From a virus, in IMG/VR virus record IMGVR_UViG_3300015360_000089, positions 1 to 39,860 of that record: DNA of 39,860 bases; one strand, 5' to 3'. The translations under genes and the position numbers were made by a program. Of this stretch, positions 22,106 to 29,276 are shown in pieces. Every line of letters begins with the position of its first letter. Position 1 is the first letter of the stretch. Below the pieces are notes generated by a model, which worked only from the letters and a program-made list of their open reading frames with translations, was not told the origin of the DNA and searched no databases.

Positions 22106-22854
22106 GAGATCTCCTCGATCATCTCATCAATTCGTTCGGTGTCGATGATGACGTAGGACTTGTTACCGGACCCGTCGCGATCGAGTCCACAGATCATACT
22201 GTTGGCCCATCGCTCGTTGTAGCGATGGTGATAGTGGCCATGCAGGATCAACTTGGGCTCGGCCGACTGAGCTATGGCCGCCATGGCCAGGCGGTTGGAC
22301 CGCGAGGCCCGATCAAGCTTGATGTTGATTCCCTTGAATCTCTCCAGGTAGGATTGGAGCCGGATCGGGAGTTGAGGGACATCGTGGCTCAAGAGGATGT
22401 CCACTCGCCCCTTTTGACAGGCCCGGTTCACGTCGGCATCCGTGATGGACTCCTGGGGCCACCAGTCCACCCATTCGGTGCGTTCCTCTTTGTCGATGGA
22501 AACAGCGCCGCCCATGGACATGAACCGCACCCCGTCCCAATCCCAGGTGAACCCCCTGGGGAGATAGGTGATGTTCTCTGAGAGCGGAACAAAGCGATCG
22601 GCGTCGTGAGTTGCCCCGTAAAGGTCCTCAAGACCCGGATGGAAGTCGTGGTTGCCGTCAAGGAAGAACATCTGAAGTTTGTATTGCTTCAGGACGTTCG
22701 TGGCCCGCCCGACTCGGAACTCCTCGCCTGGCCAGAGGTAGCCCCAATCGCCTACCTGCACGATGGTGTCCACGCCGTTGCGCTGGGCCCATTTGCAGAG
22801 CTTGTGAAGGTGGTCCATCTGCCCGTGGGTGTCGCCAGCGACAAGTAGCTTCAT
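22102..22854 (-). CDS. Metallophosphoesterase (complete)
   Basis: The 250-residue protein starting MKLLVAGDTHGQ has all calcineurin-type motifs: GDTHG, VGDWG, DGNHDFH, LLSHD and LHGHYHH. The family hydrolyses phosphoesters in nucleotides, nucleic acids or proteins with two metal ions; the phage substrate is unknown. ATG 22854 overlaps the preceding stop as ATGA, and the frame upstream of it is not used. It lies between a shortened relative and a DNA methyltransferase. Confidence 0.88.
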   Translation of the reverse strand: MKLLVAGDTHGQMDHLHKLCKWAQRNGVDTIVQVGDWGYLWPGEEFRVGRATNVLKQYKLQMFFLDGNHDFHPGLEDLYGATHDADRFVPLSENITYLPRGFTWDWDGVRFMSMGGAVSIDKEERTEWVDWWPQESITDADVNRACQKGRVDILLSHDVPQLPIRLQSYLERFKGINIKLDRASRSNRLAMAAIAQSAEPKLILHGHYHHRYNERWANSMICGLDRDGSGNKSYVIIDTERIDEMIEEIS

Positions 22855-23252
22855 CGGCCATCTCCATGCAGTAGGGCCACGATCTCGGTTCCCGAAACGG
22901 GGGCATAGTCCCACGCATCGACCCCGACGTTGATCATTAGGGTCCCCTTCTTCGACCGGCGCACCTTCCACACGTCGTGGACGTGGCCGTGAAGAAGTGG
23001 AGTCCCATCATCGGTAGGGCGATGCTCAGAGTACCGATCTTCCTCATGGCCGTCATCACGACGGCCCATCACCATGTCTCCAAGGCACACCACCAGGTCG
23101 TCGGGTATGACCCGCTCGTTCCAGTTCTTCACGAGCATCTCGTTCATGAAGGGAACGTCGGGGTTGCCACCGGCATCCCGGAAGGGGCGGTTGCAGTAGT
23201 CGATGATGTTGGCATGGCCGATGTGGAGGTCGGACGTAAACCAGAGCGTCAT
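22851..23252 (-). CDS. Shortened metallophosphoesterase lacking the GNHD motif
   Basis: The 133-residue product begins MTLWFTSDLHIGHANIIDYC and has the motifs SDLHIGH, VVCLGDMV and LLHGHVH, then NVGVDAWDY as in the phage and bacterial MPE family with these signatures. The segment that normally carries GNHD/E and the next histidine is missing: GDMVMG runs almost straight into a short charged linker and HGHVH. Activity is therefore questionable. ATG 23252 is leaderless, 6 bases after the -10, which rejects the 8-residue upstream extension. Confidence 0.8.
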   Translation of the reverse strand: MTLWFTSDLHIGHANIIDYCNRPFRDAGGNPDVPFMNEMLVKNWNERVIPDDLVVCLGDMVMGRRDDGHEEDRYSEHRPTDDGTPLLHGHVHDVWKVRRSKKGTLMINVGVDAWDYAPVSGTEIVALLHGDGR

Positions 23253-23268
23253 GGGGCGATGATAACAT
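23246..23268 (+). promoter_or_regulatory. GCGTCA-N11-TAACAT promoter, plus strand
   Basis: It drives the plus-strand operon 23300-24642. It interlocks with the minus-strand promoter at 23259-23281, the two -10 boxes sharing bases 23263-23264. Confidence 0.7.
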
Positions 23269-23281
23269 GCGACCACGACAC
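23259..23281 (-). promoter_or_regulatory. GTGTCG-N11-TATCAT promoter, leaderless, for the phosphoesterase operon
   Basis: TATCAT ends 6 bases before ATG 23252. The upstream hexamer is a variant of GCGTCA. Confidence 0.65.
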
Positions 23282-23299
23282 TCTAGAAAGGAGCTTAGA

Positions 23300-23722
23300 T
23301 TGCGCTGTTACGCCTGCGACGAAATACTCATCCCCGACCTGACGGCCTTCCAGGAGGCGCCGGTTTTGGTGGATGGCAAACCGCACTACGACATCGGCTT
23401 CGATGACCACTATGGGTTCGACAACGCCCTATGGATCAAACTTGGCGGCGGCTACGGCATGTTCGTGGAGTCCGACGGGTTCGTAGGGGCCCCCAACACC
23501 AACAAGGCCGTGATCTGTCACGACTGCGCCCACGAGGCCTGCGAGAAGCTCCCGTGGCTCCGACGTATGATCGACCCCTGGGCTTCGCACTCCCACAAAT
23601 CAGCCTACGTGGAGGCCCACCCCGATCATTGGGGTTGGGACTACTCCAGGTGGGCCAACCCAGATCTGGGGCCAACCGAGAGGACCCCGCGTCCCCCCGA
23701 GCATGAGATCCCTGGTGCGTAG
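23300..23722 (+). CDS. Cysteine-paired hypothetical protein
   Basis: The TTG start at 23300 is set by AAAGGAG six bases upstream and gives 140 residues. It opens with a CYACDE pair and later has CHDCAHEAC, so a zinc site is likely. The middle part FDDHYGFDNALWIKLGGGYG resembles small proteins I have seen described in phages, without a known function. It is the first gene of a plus-strand operon leading to an HTH protein and a macrodomain. Confidence 0.7.
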   Translation: MRCYACDEILIPDLTAFQEAPVLVDGKPHYDIGFDDHYGFDNALWIKLGGGYGMFVESDGFVGAPNTNKAVICHDCAHEACEKLPWLRRMIDPWASHSHKSAYVEAHPDHWGWDYSRWANPDLGPTERTPRPPEHEIPGA

Positions 23723-24182
23723 GGAGTACCTCCGACGCCTCATGCAAGGCATGGAGGACTACTACGTGACTCACCCGTGGCCCCCCGCCTGCGAATGCGG
23801 ATGCCACGAACCAACATCCTTTTCCCAGAGAGGGACGCCCAACCGCTTCGTGAACCAATCCCATTCCAACTACGCCCGAAGGGATCGCTACCCTGAGATC
23901 AACGCCAAGGCGAATGAAACTCGACATCGAGATGCCATTCCCATCGAGGACTTTCGTCGGGTGGTGAAAAAGATCAAGGCCCAAAAGGGTTGGACCTGGG
24001 CCGAGATGGCTCGGATCTCAGGGGTGAACCCAGGGCAATTGAGTGTCTGGATGTTCTCGACAGTGCCACGTAGAGTGAGTAGGAAGTCGGCCGAGCAGTT
24101 CTTCCGTCGGCTTGCCGGACAGGCAACGCTGCCCACCAAGTACGAGAGGAGGCAAGATGTCGATACGTTACGTCGAGGGTGA
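23703..24182 (+). CDS. Helix-turn-helix protein with an N-terminal Cys cluster
   Basis: The 159-residue frame has PPACECGCHEP near residue 28, followed by a short module with FVNQSHSNYARR, then an HTH-like segment VVKKIKAQKGWTWAEMARIS with GVNPGQLSVW as a recognition helix. It may bind DNA through this part. The start is uncertain: ATG 23703 overlaps the upstream stop by 20 bases, and ATG 23745 or 23754 are possible. The gene overlaps the macrodomain start, so the three plus-strand genes are one operon. Confidence 0.65.
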   Translation: MRSLVRREYLRRLMQGMEDYYVTHPWPPACECGCHEPTSFSQRGTPNRFVNQSHSNYARRDRYPEINAKANETRHRDAIPIEDFRRVVKKIKAQKGWTWAEMARISGVNPGQLSVWMFSTVPRRVSRKSAEQFFRRLAGQATLPTKYERRQDVDTLRRG

Positions 24183-24642
24183 TGCCACCAGGCCCCTGGG
24201 AGACGATCCCTGCATCGTGCTACATGTGTGCAACGACTTTGGCGCATGGGGACGCGGTTTTGTTCTGGCCATCTCTGGCCGCTGGCCTCAACCAGAACAG
24301 GAATATCGGAGGTGGGTGAAGGACCGGGCGTATGCAGATCCGCACACACCCTTCGAGCTTGGCCAGATCCAGATGGTCCTCGTGGACAACGACTTCTGGG
24401 TGGCCAACATGGTCGCCCAGCATGGGATCGGTCGGCATCGAGGGCGTCCGCCCATTCGTTACGACGCCGTTCAGGAATGCCTCCGGCAGGTAGCCCTGGA
24501 GGCCGTCGCCCTGGGTGCCTCCATCCACATGCCCCGGATCGGCTGTGGGCTCGCCGGGGGCCAATGGGGAGTGATTGAGCCCATCATCGAGGAGCAGTTG
24601 ATTGAGAAGGGCCTCTCGGTGACGGTCTACGACCTGCCCTAG
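24157..24642 (+). CDS. Macrodomain protein (ADP-ribose 1''-phosphatase / deacylase type)
   Basis: From ATG 24157 (GAGGAGG four bases upstream) the 161-residue protein is one macrodomain of the Poa1p/ALC1-like kind. It shows [20 protein letters not shown] (ligand loop 1), [31 protein letters not shown], and [13 protein letters not shown] (loop 2). Such enzymes bind ADP-ribose and remove 1''-phosphate or acyl groups. In tRNA splicing of the 2'-phosphotransferase type, ADP-ribose 1'',2''-cyclic phosphate is a by-product, which would fit the RNA-repair genes here; counteracting host ADP-ribosylation defence is the alternative. Its TAG overlaps the recA TAG on the other strand at CTAG. Confidence 0.88.
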   Translation: MSIRYVEGDATRPLGDDPCIVLHVCNDFGAWGRGFVLAISGRWPQPEQEYRRWVKDRAYADPHTPFELGQIQMVLVDNDFWVANMVAQHGIGRHRGRPPIRYDAVQECLRQVALEAVALGASIHMPRIGCGLAGGQWGVIEPIIEEQLIEKGLSVTVYDLP

Positions 24643-26489
24643 TCGGGCAGCACGCCGCCGTTCATGGCGACCCTGGTGAGCCGATCCACTTCGTCCATCA
24701 CGTCGGGATTGTCAGCGAGGTACTGCTTGGTGTTCTCGCGGCCCTGACCAATGTTCGAGCCATCATAGGAATACCAAGCCCCCTTCTTTTCGATGATCCC
24801 GTAGATCTCTGCCACGTCGAGAGTGCAACCCTCTTGGCTGATGCCGGTGCCGTACATGATGTCAAACTCGGCCTTCTTGAAAGGAGCCCCCACCTTGTTC
24901 TTGACCACCTTGACTTCGGTCTTGTTCCCCTCAACGTCAGTCCCGTCCTTGATCTGGTCGCGGCGACGAACATCGAGGCGCACCGACGAATAGAACTTGA
25001 GGGCACGGCCACCGGGGGTGGTTTCGGGGGACCCATATATGACCCCGATTTTTTCCCGGATCTGATTGATGAAGATGACCAGGGTCCCGGCCCGCTTCAT
25101 GTTGCCGGTCAGCTTTCGCATGGCCTGGCTCATCAGGCGGGCCTGAAGGCCGACGTGGGAATCACCCATGTCTCCTTCGATCTCGGCCCGAGGGACCAAG
25201 GCGGCCACGGAGTCCACAACGATGACGGCCATCTCGTTGGATCGGCAGAGCATGTCCACGATTTCCAGAGCTTCCTCGCCGTTGTTGGGCTGGCTGATGA
25301 GGAGTTCGTTGAGGTCCACCCCGATCGCCGCCGCATAGACGGGATCAAGAGCGTGCTCGGCGTCCACGATGGCGCAGATGCCACCCTTCTTCTGGGCCTC
25401 GGCAATGACATGCAGGGCCAAGGTTGTCTTGCCGCTATTATGGACGACGAACCCTTGGGCCACATAGTTGTTGTAGGGCGACTCCATTCGAAGATCGTAA
25501 GTGTCGCGCTCTCCGATCGCCATGATGTCGATGATCTCGGCCCCGACGACAGTGAACCTGAGATTGTTCGCATTCTCAAGGGGGTGAAGTCGTCCATGTT
25601 CCGTGGGGCTAATTACCACAAGGTTGTCGGGATCGTTGTTGTGGTAGTTCTCGTCTACGTGATGGACGTGACAAGAGGGGTCCAAGAATGAGAATCCGCT
25701 CAGGTCTCCCTCGGTGAATTTCTGTCGGTACTCGATGAGGGTCAGCCCATTGAGGGCCGCTTCTGCTACGGCGCGAGAAAGTTGAAGGCGTGAGTAGGTG
25801 TACTCCACCGCGTCAGTCGTAACGCTCTTTTTGGGTGCGTGTGGGTGGATAGGAGCGACGTAGATATCGGGCCTCCAGCTCTTGCAATCCCTTTCCTCCC
25901 CTCCGTTCTGGAAATGCGTATTGTTGTGGATCATCAACTGATCCCCGATTTTCAGATCTGAGAGAGGTAGAAAGCGGCCATCGGTGAAGAACTTGTGTTC
26001 TGCCGTCGCTGTGATCTTCCCTTCCGTTGTGATAACAGTAAAACACGGCTTCGACCCGGTGTGTACCACATCAAGGATCTGATTCTGGAAAATGCGCCCC
26101 TCGTCGTTCATGCAAGGGGCAAAATAGACGGAGCCCTTAGTGCTCGGCCTCAGGTAGGCACCACTGCGGGGGCGTTCGATCTGGTGGAATCGGTGCCACA
26201 GGGAGGAGATCGAACCCCCCTTGTCGTCCTGACGCTTACCATCGGGCGTACGGACCTCGTAGTGGACGAAGGTGTCAGCATCAACACAAGACTCAGGGCC
26301 GAAAAGCTCGACGGCGCGCCCCCGAGGGAGGCCCCCGCAGCCGAGGGCCAGGTCAAGTGAAAGCGCCCCAGTGGAGATCACTTCCACGTCCATCCGAGGG
26401 GCCTCGTTGACCCGCATCACGGATCCTTCGCCGTAGGCCTTCTTGATTAACGCCAGAGCCTCGGTGAGGCCTTTGCCATGTTCGGTCAT
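24639..26489 (-). CDS. recA: RecA recombinase interrupted by an intein
   Basis: The 616-residue precursor holds a 284-residue intein (68-351). The joined exteins give a 332-residue RecA with a Walker A GPESSGKTT split by the intein, [12 protein letters not shown] (Walker B), [30 protein letters not shown] and [14 protein letters not shown] (DNA-binding loops). RecA pairs and exchanges DNA strands; in phages it supports recombination-dependent replication and repair. It is driven by its own GCGTCA-N11 promoter with a leader of about 20 bases and AGGGG before ATG. Confidence 0.95.
   Translation of the reverse strand: MTEHGKGLTEALALIKKAYGEGSVMRVNEAPRMDVEVISTGALSLDLALGCGGLPRGRAVELFGPESCVDADTFVHYEVRTPDGKRQDDKGGSISSLWHRFHQIERPRSGAYLRPSTKGSVYFAPCMNDEGRIFQNQILDVVHTGSKPCFTVITTEGKITATAEHKFFTDGRFLPLSDLKIGDQLMIHNNTHFQNGGEERDCKSWRPDIYVAPIHPHAPKKSVTTDAVEYTYSRLQLSRAVAEAALNGLTLIEYRQKFTEGDLSGFSFLDPSCHVHHVDENYHNNDPDNLVVISPTEHGRLHPLENANNLRFTVVGAEIIDIMAIGERDTYDLRMESPYNNYVAQGFVVHNSGKTTLALHVIAEAQKKGGICAIVDAEHALDPVYAAAIGVDLNELLISQPNNGEEALEIVDMLCRSNEMAVIVVDSVAALVPRAEIEGDMGDSHVGLQARLMSQAMRKLTGNMKRAGTLVIFINQIREKIGVIYGSPETTPGGRALKFYSSVRLDVRRRDQIKDGTDVEGNKTEVKVVKNKVGAPFKKAEFDIMYGTGISQEGCTLDVAEIYGIIEKKGAWYSYDGSNIGQGRENTKQYLADNPDVMDEVDRLTRVAMNGGVLPD
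25437..26288 (-). other. Intein with HNH homing domain in the RecA Walker A motif
   Basis: Cys68 begins the intein ([12 protein letters not shown]), block B is TATAEHKFF (about 159-168), and the end is VAQGFVVHN before Ser+1 of SGKTT. The inserted nuclease is an HNH type, [20 protein letters not shown] (273-292), unlike the LAGLIDADG inteins in the other two genes. Insertion is inside the ATP-binding loop, so RecA is inactive until splicing. Confidence 0.92.
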
Positions 26490-26516
26490 GTAATCCCCTA
26501 GTCAGTTTGGGGACCC

Positions 26517-26539
26517 ATGTTAGCTGCTGGCCCTGACGC
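26517..26539 (-). promoter_or_regulatory. GCGTCA-N11-TAACAT promoter for recA
   Basis: Transcription would start near 26509, giving a short leader with AGGGG before ATG 26489. Confidence 0.75.
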
Positions 26540-26551
26540 TGTTTTCGGATC

Positions 26552-27185
26552 TCAGAACTTTCCCTTACGGAAGTCCCCCAACCTCCAAGATCGCCCCGTG
26601 TTGTGATCCACCACTTCGTTGCGCTGGGTGTTGTGGGTGAAAGACTTGGCCGACCGCTCGGGGTTGATCTGGGTGCGCCGCTGGTCGTTGTGCTCCACTT
26701 CGGCCATCCCCTCCAGGTGCTCTGCTATCCGTTCGGATAACACCCGGCGCGCTTCTTGGCGATTCTGCCATTGCGAGCGTCCGTCGATCCTGGCTTCGAT
26801 GCCCGTGGGGATGTGTGTCAAAACGACACAGGAGTCCGTCTTGTTGCGATGTTGGCCACCTGGGCCTGAGCCTCGGGCGAAGCGCTCGGCCAAGTCTCCC
26901 TCGATGAGCACAAAGTCGCTTTCGTCTCGATCAAGAATAGCGACAGTAGCGGTAGAGGTGTGGCGGCGCTGAGCCCCTTGGGGAATGCGCTGGACGCGAT
27001 GGGTGCCCACGAAGGGCTCCAAGAAGGAGGCGTCCTCCACTTCCAAGACCATGGTGCGGGCGGAGTCATCGACGCTGGTCTTGATTCCACGTCGGCGCGC
27101 CGCGGCCTGGAACGCGTCAAAGGCAGTCCTGGGCAAACCTCAGGGCATCGGCCCCACCTTCACCGGGACGGATCTCTACTCTCAT
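26552..27185 (-). CDS. Short release factor needing a +1 frameshift at CUU UGA C
   Basis: ATG 27185 (AAGGAG six bases upstream) opens 22 codons beginning MRVEIRPGEGGADALRFA, the usual start of the RF1/RF2 core. They end at CTT TGA. The +1 frame continues at 27118 with DAFQAAARRRGIKTS and completes the protein: GTHRVQRIP, RRHTSTATVAIL and the catalytic GSGPGGQHRNKTDS. CTT-TGA-C is the exact shift site of bacterial prfB. The product (about 210 residues) lacks RF domain 1. Where RF1 has PxT and RF2 SPF it has a shorter PQGAQ loop, as in rescue-type factors such as PrfH. It lies downstream of tRNA group C. Confidence 0.88.
27116..27127 (-). promoter_or_regulatory. Programmed +1 frameshift site CTT TGA C
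   Basis: The shift codon CTT is 27122-27120, the in-frame stop TGA 27119-27117, and the next base is C. An AGGA sits four bases upstream of CTT, where prfB has its stimulatory Shine-Dalgarno-like element. Confidence 0.85.
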
Positions 27186-27206
27186 GAACTTCTCCTTCTT
27201 GGTTGG

Positions 27207-27278
27207 AGCCCCCGGCCGGATTCGAACCGACTTCTACCTGCTTACAAGACAGGGCATCACCTGCAATGCTTCAGGGGC
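27207..27278 (-). tRNA. tRNA-Thr(UGU)
   Basis: Acceptor GCCCCTG/CGGGGGC, D-stem GCAT/ATGC, anticodon stem CCTGT/GCAGG, loop CTTGTAA (TGT), T-arm GTCGG-TTCGAAT-CCGGC. Confidence 0.9.
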
Positions 27279-27310
27279 TTGATGCCGAAAGGGTTCTTTC
27301 GGCTGGGCAG

Positions 27311-27383
27311 TCCGGCAGGGGGGAATCGAACCCTCCCATCAACCCATTATGAGTAGGCGGCTACACCAGTTAGCTTCTGCCGG
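27311..27383 (-). tRNA. tRNA-Met(CAU), copy 1
   Basis: Acceptor CCGGCAG/CTGCCGG, D-stem GCTA/TAGC, loop CTCATAA (CAT), T-arm GAGGG-TTCGATT-CCCCC, A73. Elongator, initiator or Ile2 identity cannot be settled by eye. Confidence 0.87.
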
Positions 27384-27407
27384 GGGACATACTATCAACT
27401 TGCGTGG

Positions 27408-27479
27408 AGCACCCGCACAGACTTGAACTGTGCTCTGAGCCTTACCATGGCCCTGTGTCGCCATCTACACCTCGGGTGC
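27408..27479 (-). tRNA. tRNA-Thr(GGU)
   Basis: Acceptor GCACCCG/CGGGTGC, D-stem GTGT/ACAC, anticodon stem GGGCC/GGCTC, loop ATGGTAA (GGT), T-arm CACAG-TTCAAGT-CTGTG. Confidence 0.9.
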
Positions 27480-27488
27480 GAGGTTTGT

Positions 27489-27547
27489 GAGATGTCTTTA
27501 CCTGCCGTTGCTGGGCAGGCCCTCGCCCTTGCGGATAGAGGCATCTC
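27489..27547 (-). ncRNA. Two-armed structured RNA between tRNA genes
   Basis: GAGATG/CATCTC closes two arms: CCTC/GAGG ending in CC-GCAA-GG, and CCTGCC/GGCAGG with a 7-base loop CAGCAAC. It is not a cloverleaf. Role unknown. Confidence 0.35.
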
Positions 27548-27554
27548 GCTGTGG

Positions 27555-27622
27555 AGCACCACCGGGGACTCGAACCCCGCCTGCCTCATTACGAAAGAGG
27601 CGTCCTGCCGTCAGGGTGGTGC
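27555..27622 (-). tRNA. tRNA-Thr(CGU), compact D-arm
   Basis: Acceptor GCACCAC/GTGGTGC, loop TTCGTAA (CGT) above a T-T mismatch, T-arm CGGGG-TTCGAGT-CCCCG. The D-region is only CCTG-ACGG-CAGG, so the molecule is 68 bases. Confidence 0.75.
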
Positions 27623-27626
27623 ATGG

Positions 27627-27699
27627 TCGCCATGGCGAGATTCGAACTCGCTTCCTTCGGCTTATGAAACCGACGCTCATCCTCATGGGCTTCATGGCG
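27627..27699 (-). tRNA. tRNA-Met(CAU), copy 2
   Basis: Acceptor CGCCATG/CATGGCG, anticodon stem TCGGT/GCCGA, loop TTCATAA (CAT), T-arm GCGAG-TTCGAAT-CTCGC, A73. It could be Ile2 if C34 is modified to lysidine. Confidence 0.88.
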
Positions 27700-27703
27700 T
27701 TGG

Positions 27704-27778
27704 TGCGTGAGGTGGGATTTGAACCCACGCATTTCTTCCGTGTCATGGAAGGGCCTTACCGGACTTGGCCACTCACGC
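27704..27778 (-). tRNA. tRNA-Val(GAC)
   Basis: Acceptor GCGTGAG/CTCACGC, D-stem GCC/GGC, anticodon stem CTTCC/GGAAG, loop ATGACAC (GAC), T-arm GTGGG-TTCAAAT-CCCAC, A73. Confidence 0.92.
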
Positions 27779-27782
27779 ATGG

Positions 27783-27856
27783 TCCGCAGGGGGAGATTCG
27801 AACTCCCGGCCACCGCTTTATCAGAACGGGGCTCTACCAGGCCGAGCTACCTGCGG
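27783..27856 (-). tRNA. tRNA-Ile(GAU)
   Basis: Acceptor CCGCAGG/CCTGCGG, D-stem GCTC/GAGC, anticodon stem CCGTT/AGCGG, loop CTGATAA (GAT), T-arm GGGAG-TTCGAAT-CTCCC, A73. Confidence 0.92.
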
Positions 27857-27921
27857 ATGTTTCCCTTTTTCGGGAATTGCTTTCCACAAATGGGAAGATG
27901 AATTCCAATTCGTGGAAGTGG

Positions 27922-27993
27922 AGCACCAGGAGGGATTCGAACCCTCGTGTGCAGCTTTGCAGGCTGCCGCCTATGCCTCTCGGCCACTGGTGC
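27922..27993 (-). tRNA. tRNA-Cys(GCA)
   Basis: Acceptor GCACCAG/CTGGTGC, anticodon stem GCAGC/GCTGC, loop CTGCAAA (GCA), T-arm GAGGG-TTCGAAT-CCCTC. Confidence 0.92.
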
Positions 27994-28018
27994 ATGATGT
28001 TTCGATTGTTTCAATCGG

Positions 28019-28089
28019 TCGGCCTGGAGGGCATCGAACCCCCGTATGCGGTGTGTAGGACCGCTGCTAATCCCCTCAGCTACAGGCCG
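28019..28089 (-). tRNA. tRNA-Val(UAC) with C33
   Basis: Acceptor CGGCCTG/CAGGCCG, D-stem GCTG/TAGC, anticodon stem GCGGT/ACCGC, loop CCTACAC (TAC), T-loop TTCGATG, A73. Position 33 is C instead of the near-universal U. Confidence 0.82.
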
Positions 28090-28123
28090 TTGTTTGTAGA
28101 TCTTCAAACACTAAACACTTTGG

Positions 28124-28195
28124 TGGTCTCACCAGGACTCGAACCTGGACCTCGCGGGCTTCAACCGCACGCTCTACCGCCTAAGCTATGAGACC
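28124..28195 (-). tRNA. tRNA-Phe(GAA)
   Basis: Acceptor GGTCTCA/TGAGACC, D-stem GCTT/GAGC, anticodon stem TGCGG/CCGCG, loop TTGAAGC (GAA), T-arm CCAGG-TTCGAGT-CCTGG, A73. Confidence 0.92.
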
Positions 28196-28330
28196 TTGTT
28201 TCCTCCGCCACGACCGTGATGAATTCTCATTCAGTGATCGATATGTGGAGGTGAGTGAATGGCAGTTCAGACATAGAAGCTGAAGATTGCTCCTACTGTT
28301 GTGAAGGGCATCCCCGTCGATTCGTGGCGC

Positions 28331-28390
28331 TCCACCCGGCTCCCGGTCCCAGGCGACCTCGCGGTCCTCGGTCCAGGCACTCCGGGTGGA
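28331..28390 (-). ncRNA. Structured RNA with 9-bp closing stem
   Basis: TCCACCCGG/CCGGGTGGA closes a domain with a GACC-GCGA-GGTC hairpin. It lies in the 222-base gap between Phe and Gly tRNAs, where I see no convincing gene. Confidence 0.35.
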
Positions 28391-28417
28391 ACTTGATCAT
28401 CAGCTACAGCACCATGG

Positions 28418-28489
28418 AGCGGCCACGGGGACATGCACCCCGCTCTCATGCTTGGCAAGCATGTATCTCGCTACCTAGACCTTGACCGC
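28418..28489 (-). tRNA. tRNA-Gly(GCC)
   Basis: Acceptor GCGGTCA/TGGCCGC, D-stem GTCT/AGAT, anticodon stem CATGC/GCATG, loop TTGCCAA (GCC), T-stem CGGGG/CCCCG. The T-loop TGCATGT is non-standard. Confidence 0.82.
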
Positions 28490-28527
28490 ATTGGTGGGGA
28501 GTCGTCCGATGCACCAGACAACTCCCC

Positions 28528-28601
28528 CGTAGGTCCATTCAGCCCGTCTGATTTCCTCCTCCCGTGCATGGAAGTGTCGTGTCTCTCGCGGGTCACCTAC
28601 G
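28528..28601 (-). ncRNA. tRNA-sized RNA without a T-loop
   Basis: A 74-base element has a 7-bp end stem CGTAGGT/ACCTACG and a 5-bp CTTCC/GGAGG arm with a 7-base loop ATGCACG, like an anticodon arm. The expected T-arm is TCAG-ACGGG-CTGA and no D-arm signature is seen. It may be a decayed tRNA or a tRNA mimic. Confidence 0.4.
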
Positions 28602-28605
28602 TTGG

Positions 28606-28677
28606 AGCGGCGCGGGGGACTCGAACCCCCCTCCTCTGCTTGGAAGGCAGATACATCACCATCAATGCTTGCGCCGC
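28606..28677 (-). tRNA. tRNA-Gly(UCC)
   Basis: Acceptor GCGGCGC/GCGCCGC, D-stem GCAT/ATGT, anticodon stem TCTGC/GCAGA, loop CTTCCAA (TCC), T-arm GGGGG-TTCGAGT-CCCCC. Confidence 0.92.
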
Positions 28678-28682
28678 ATATG

Positions 28683-28747
28683 GACCAACGGGAGAAACTA
28701 TTCACCTGGGTGCCCCTGCCCTTTCGGCGCAGAGCATCCCGTTGGTC
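28683..28747 (-). ncRNA. Structured RNA with 11-bp closing stem
   Basis: GACCAACGGGA/TCCCGTTGGTC closes an arm CTGC/GCAG topped by a GAAA tetraloop and a small CACC/GGTG hairpin. Role unknown. Confidence 0.4.
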
Positions 28748-28750
28748 GAG

Positions 28751-28820
28751 TGGAGCTAGGGAGATTTGAACTCCCGGAGATCTGCCTGCCAGACGGATGT
28801 GCGACCAGACCGCTAGCCCC
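28751..28820 (-). tRNA. tRNA-Ala(GGC)
   Basis: Acceptor GGGGCTA/TAGCTCC, short D-arm GCG/CGC, loop CTGGCAG (GGC) on a stem with one mismatch, T-arm GGGAG-TTCAAAT-CTCCC, A73. Confidence 0.82.
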
Positions 28821-28866
28821 ATGTCTATTCAATTTTCAAAAGGCTTGTCATACCCTATTAGTATGG

Positions 28867-28937
28867 TGGACCTGATGGGATTCGAACCCACATTGGACTC
28901 CTTGCAAAGGAGGTGCCTCCCCATTGGCTACAGGCCC
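28867..28937 (-). tRNA. tRNA-Ala(UGC)
   Basis: Acceptor GGGCCTG/CAGGTCC, D-stem GCC/GGC, anticodon stem CCTCC/GGAGT, loop TTTGCAA (TGC), T-arm GTGGG-TTCGAAT-CCCAT, A73. Confidence 0.9.
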
Positions 28938-28941
28938 AAGT

Positions 28942-29018
28942 TGGGTTCCTGCCGCTGAGGTGCTGGAGTGTGCCATTGACGGAAGTCTCCAGACTTCATA
29001 CCTAAGCGGTCAGGACCC
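28942..29018 (-). ncRNA. Structured RNA with long bulged closing stem
   Basis: TGGGT-CCTG-A-CCGCT pairs with AGCGG-CAGG-A-ACCCA and encloses a GAAGTC/GACTTC hairpin with a TGGA loop. It lies between Met and Ala tRNAs. Role unknown. Confidence 0.4.
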
Positions 29019-29026
29019 AGATTGGT

Positions 29027-29097
29027 GGCGACGATGGGAGTTGAACCCAATGTCTCCTGGTTATGAGCCAGGCGAGGAAACCGTTTCTCCCCGTCGC
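29027..29097 (-). tRNA. tRNA-Met(CAU), copy 3
   Basis: Acceptor GCGACGG/TCGTCGC, anticodon stem CCTGG/CCAGG, loop CTCATAA (CAT), T-loop TTCAACT. It is the first tRNA of group C. Confidence 0.82.
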
Positions 29098-29110
29098 TAA
29101 CCGTGTGCTG

Positions 29111-29236
29111 TTAGGCGATTCGGGTAAATCGACCGGAGCCAGCAAAGGTCGCCGCGGCGGTCCCTCGCATTCGGGTTGTTACGGTGGTACACGTTCGCAC
29201 GGCTACCTCCTCAGTAGGCTCAACGGTGAATGTCAT
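29111..29236 (-). CDS. Leaderless small peptide at the head of tRNA group C
   Basis: ATG 29236 lies 7 bases after the -10 TATGGT and opens 41 codons (MTFTVEPTEEVAVRTCTTVT...). No Shine-Dalgarno is present. It has no recognised family and may be a leader peptide for the tRNA operon. Confidence 0.4.
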   Translation of the reverse strand: MTFTVEPTEEVAVRTCTTVTTRMRGTAAATFAGSGRFTRIA

Positions 29237-29243
29237 GTGACTC

Positions 29244-29266
29244 ACCATAGCACCCGCCCATGACGC
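29244..29266 (-). promoter_or_regulatory. GCGTCA-N11-TATGGT promoter for tRNA group C
   Basis: It would drive 15 tRNAs and, by read-through, the release-factor gene. Confidence 0.8.
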
Positions 29267-29276
29267 AATCCAGGGA

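Noticed and set aside
27487-28191. A 234-codon plus-strand frame across tRNA group C, and similar long plus-strand frames over groups B, D and E
   Set aside because: They are antisense to clear tRNA genes. The repeated GFEPT, SNPR or NPSYE-like motifs are translations of the complement of T-arms, a known artefact.
28845-28867. TTGTCA-N11-TATGGT on the plus strand, matching the promoter spacing
   Set aside because: The hexamer fits only partly and the transcript would be antisense to tRNAs with no gene ahead. It is probably a chance match.
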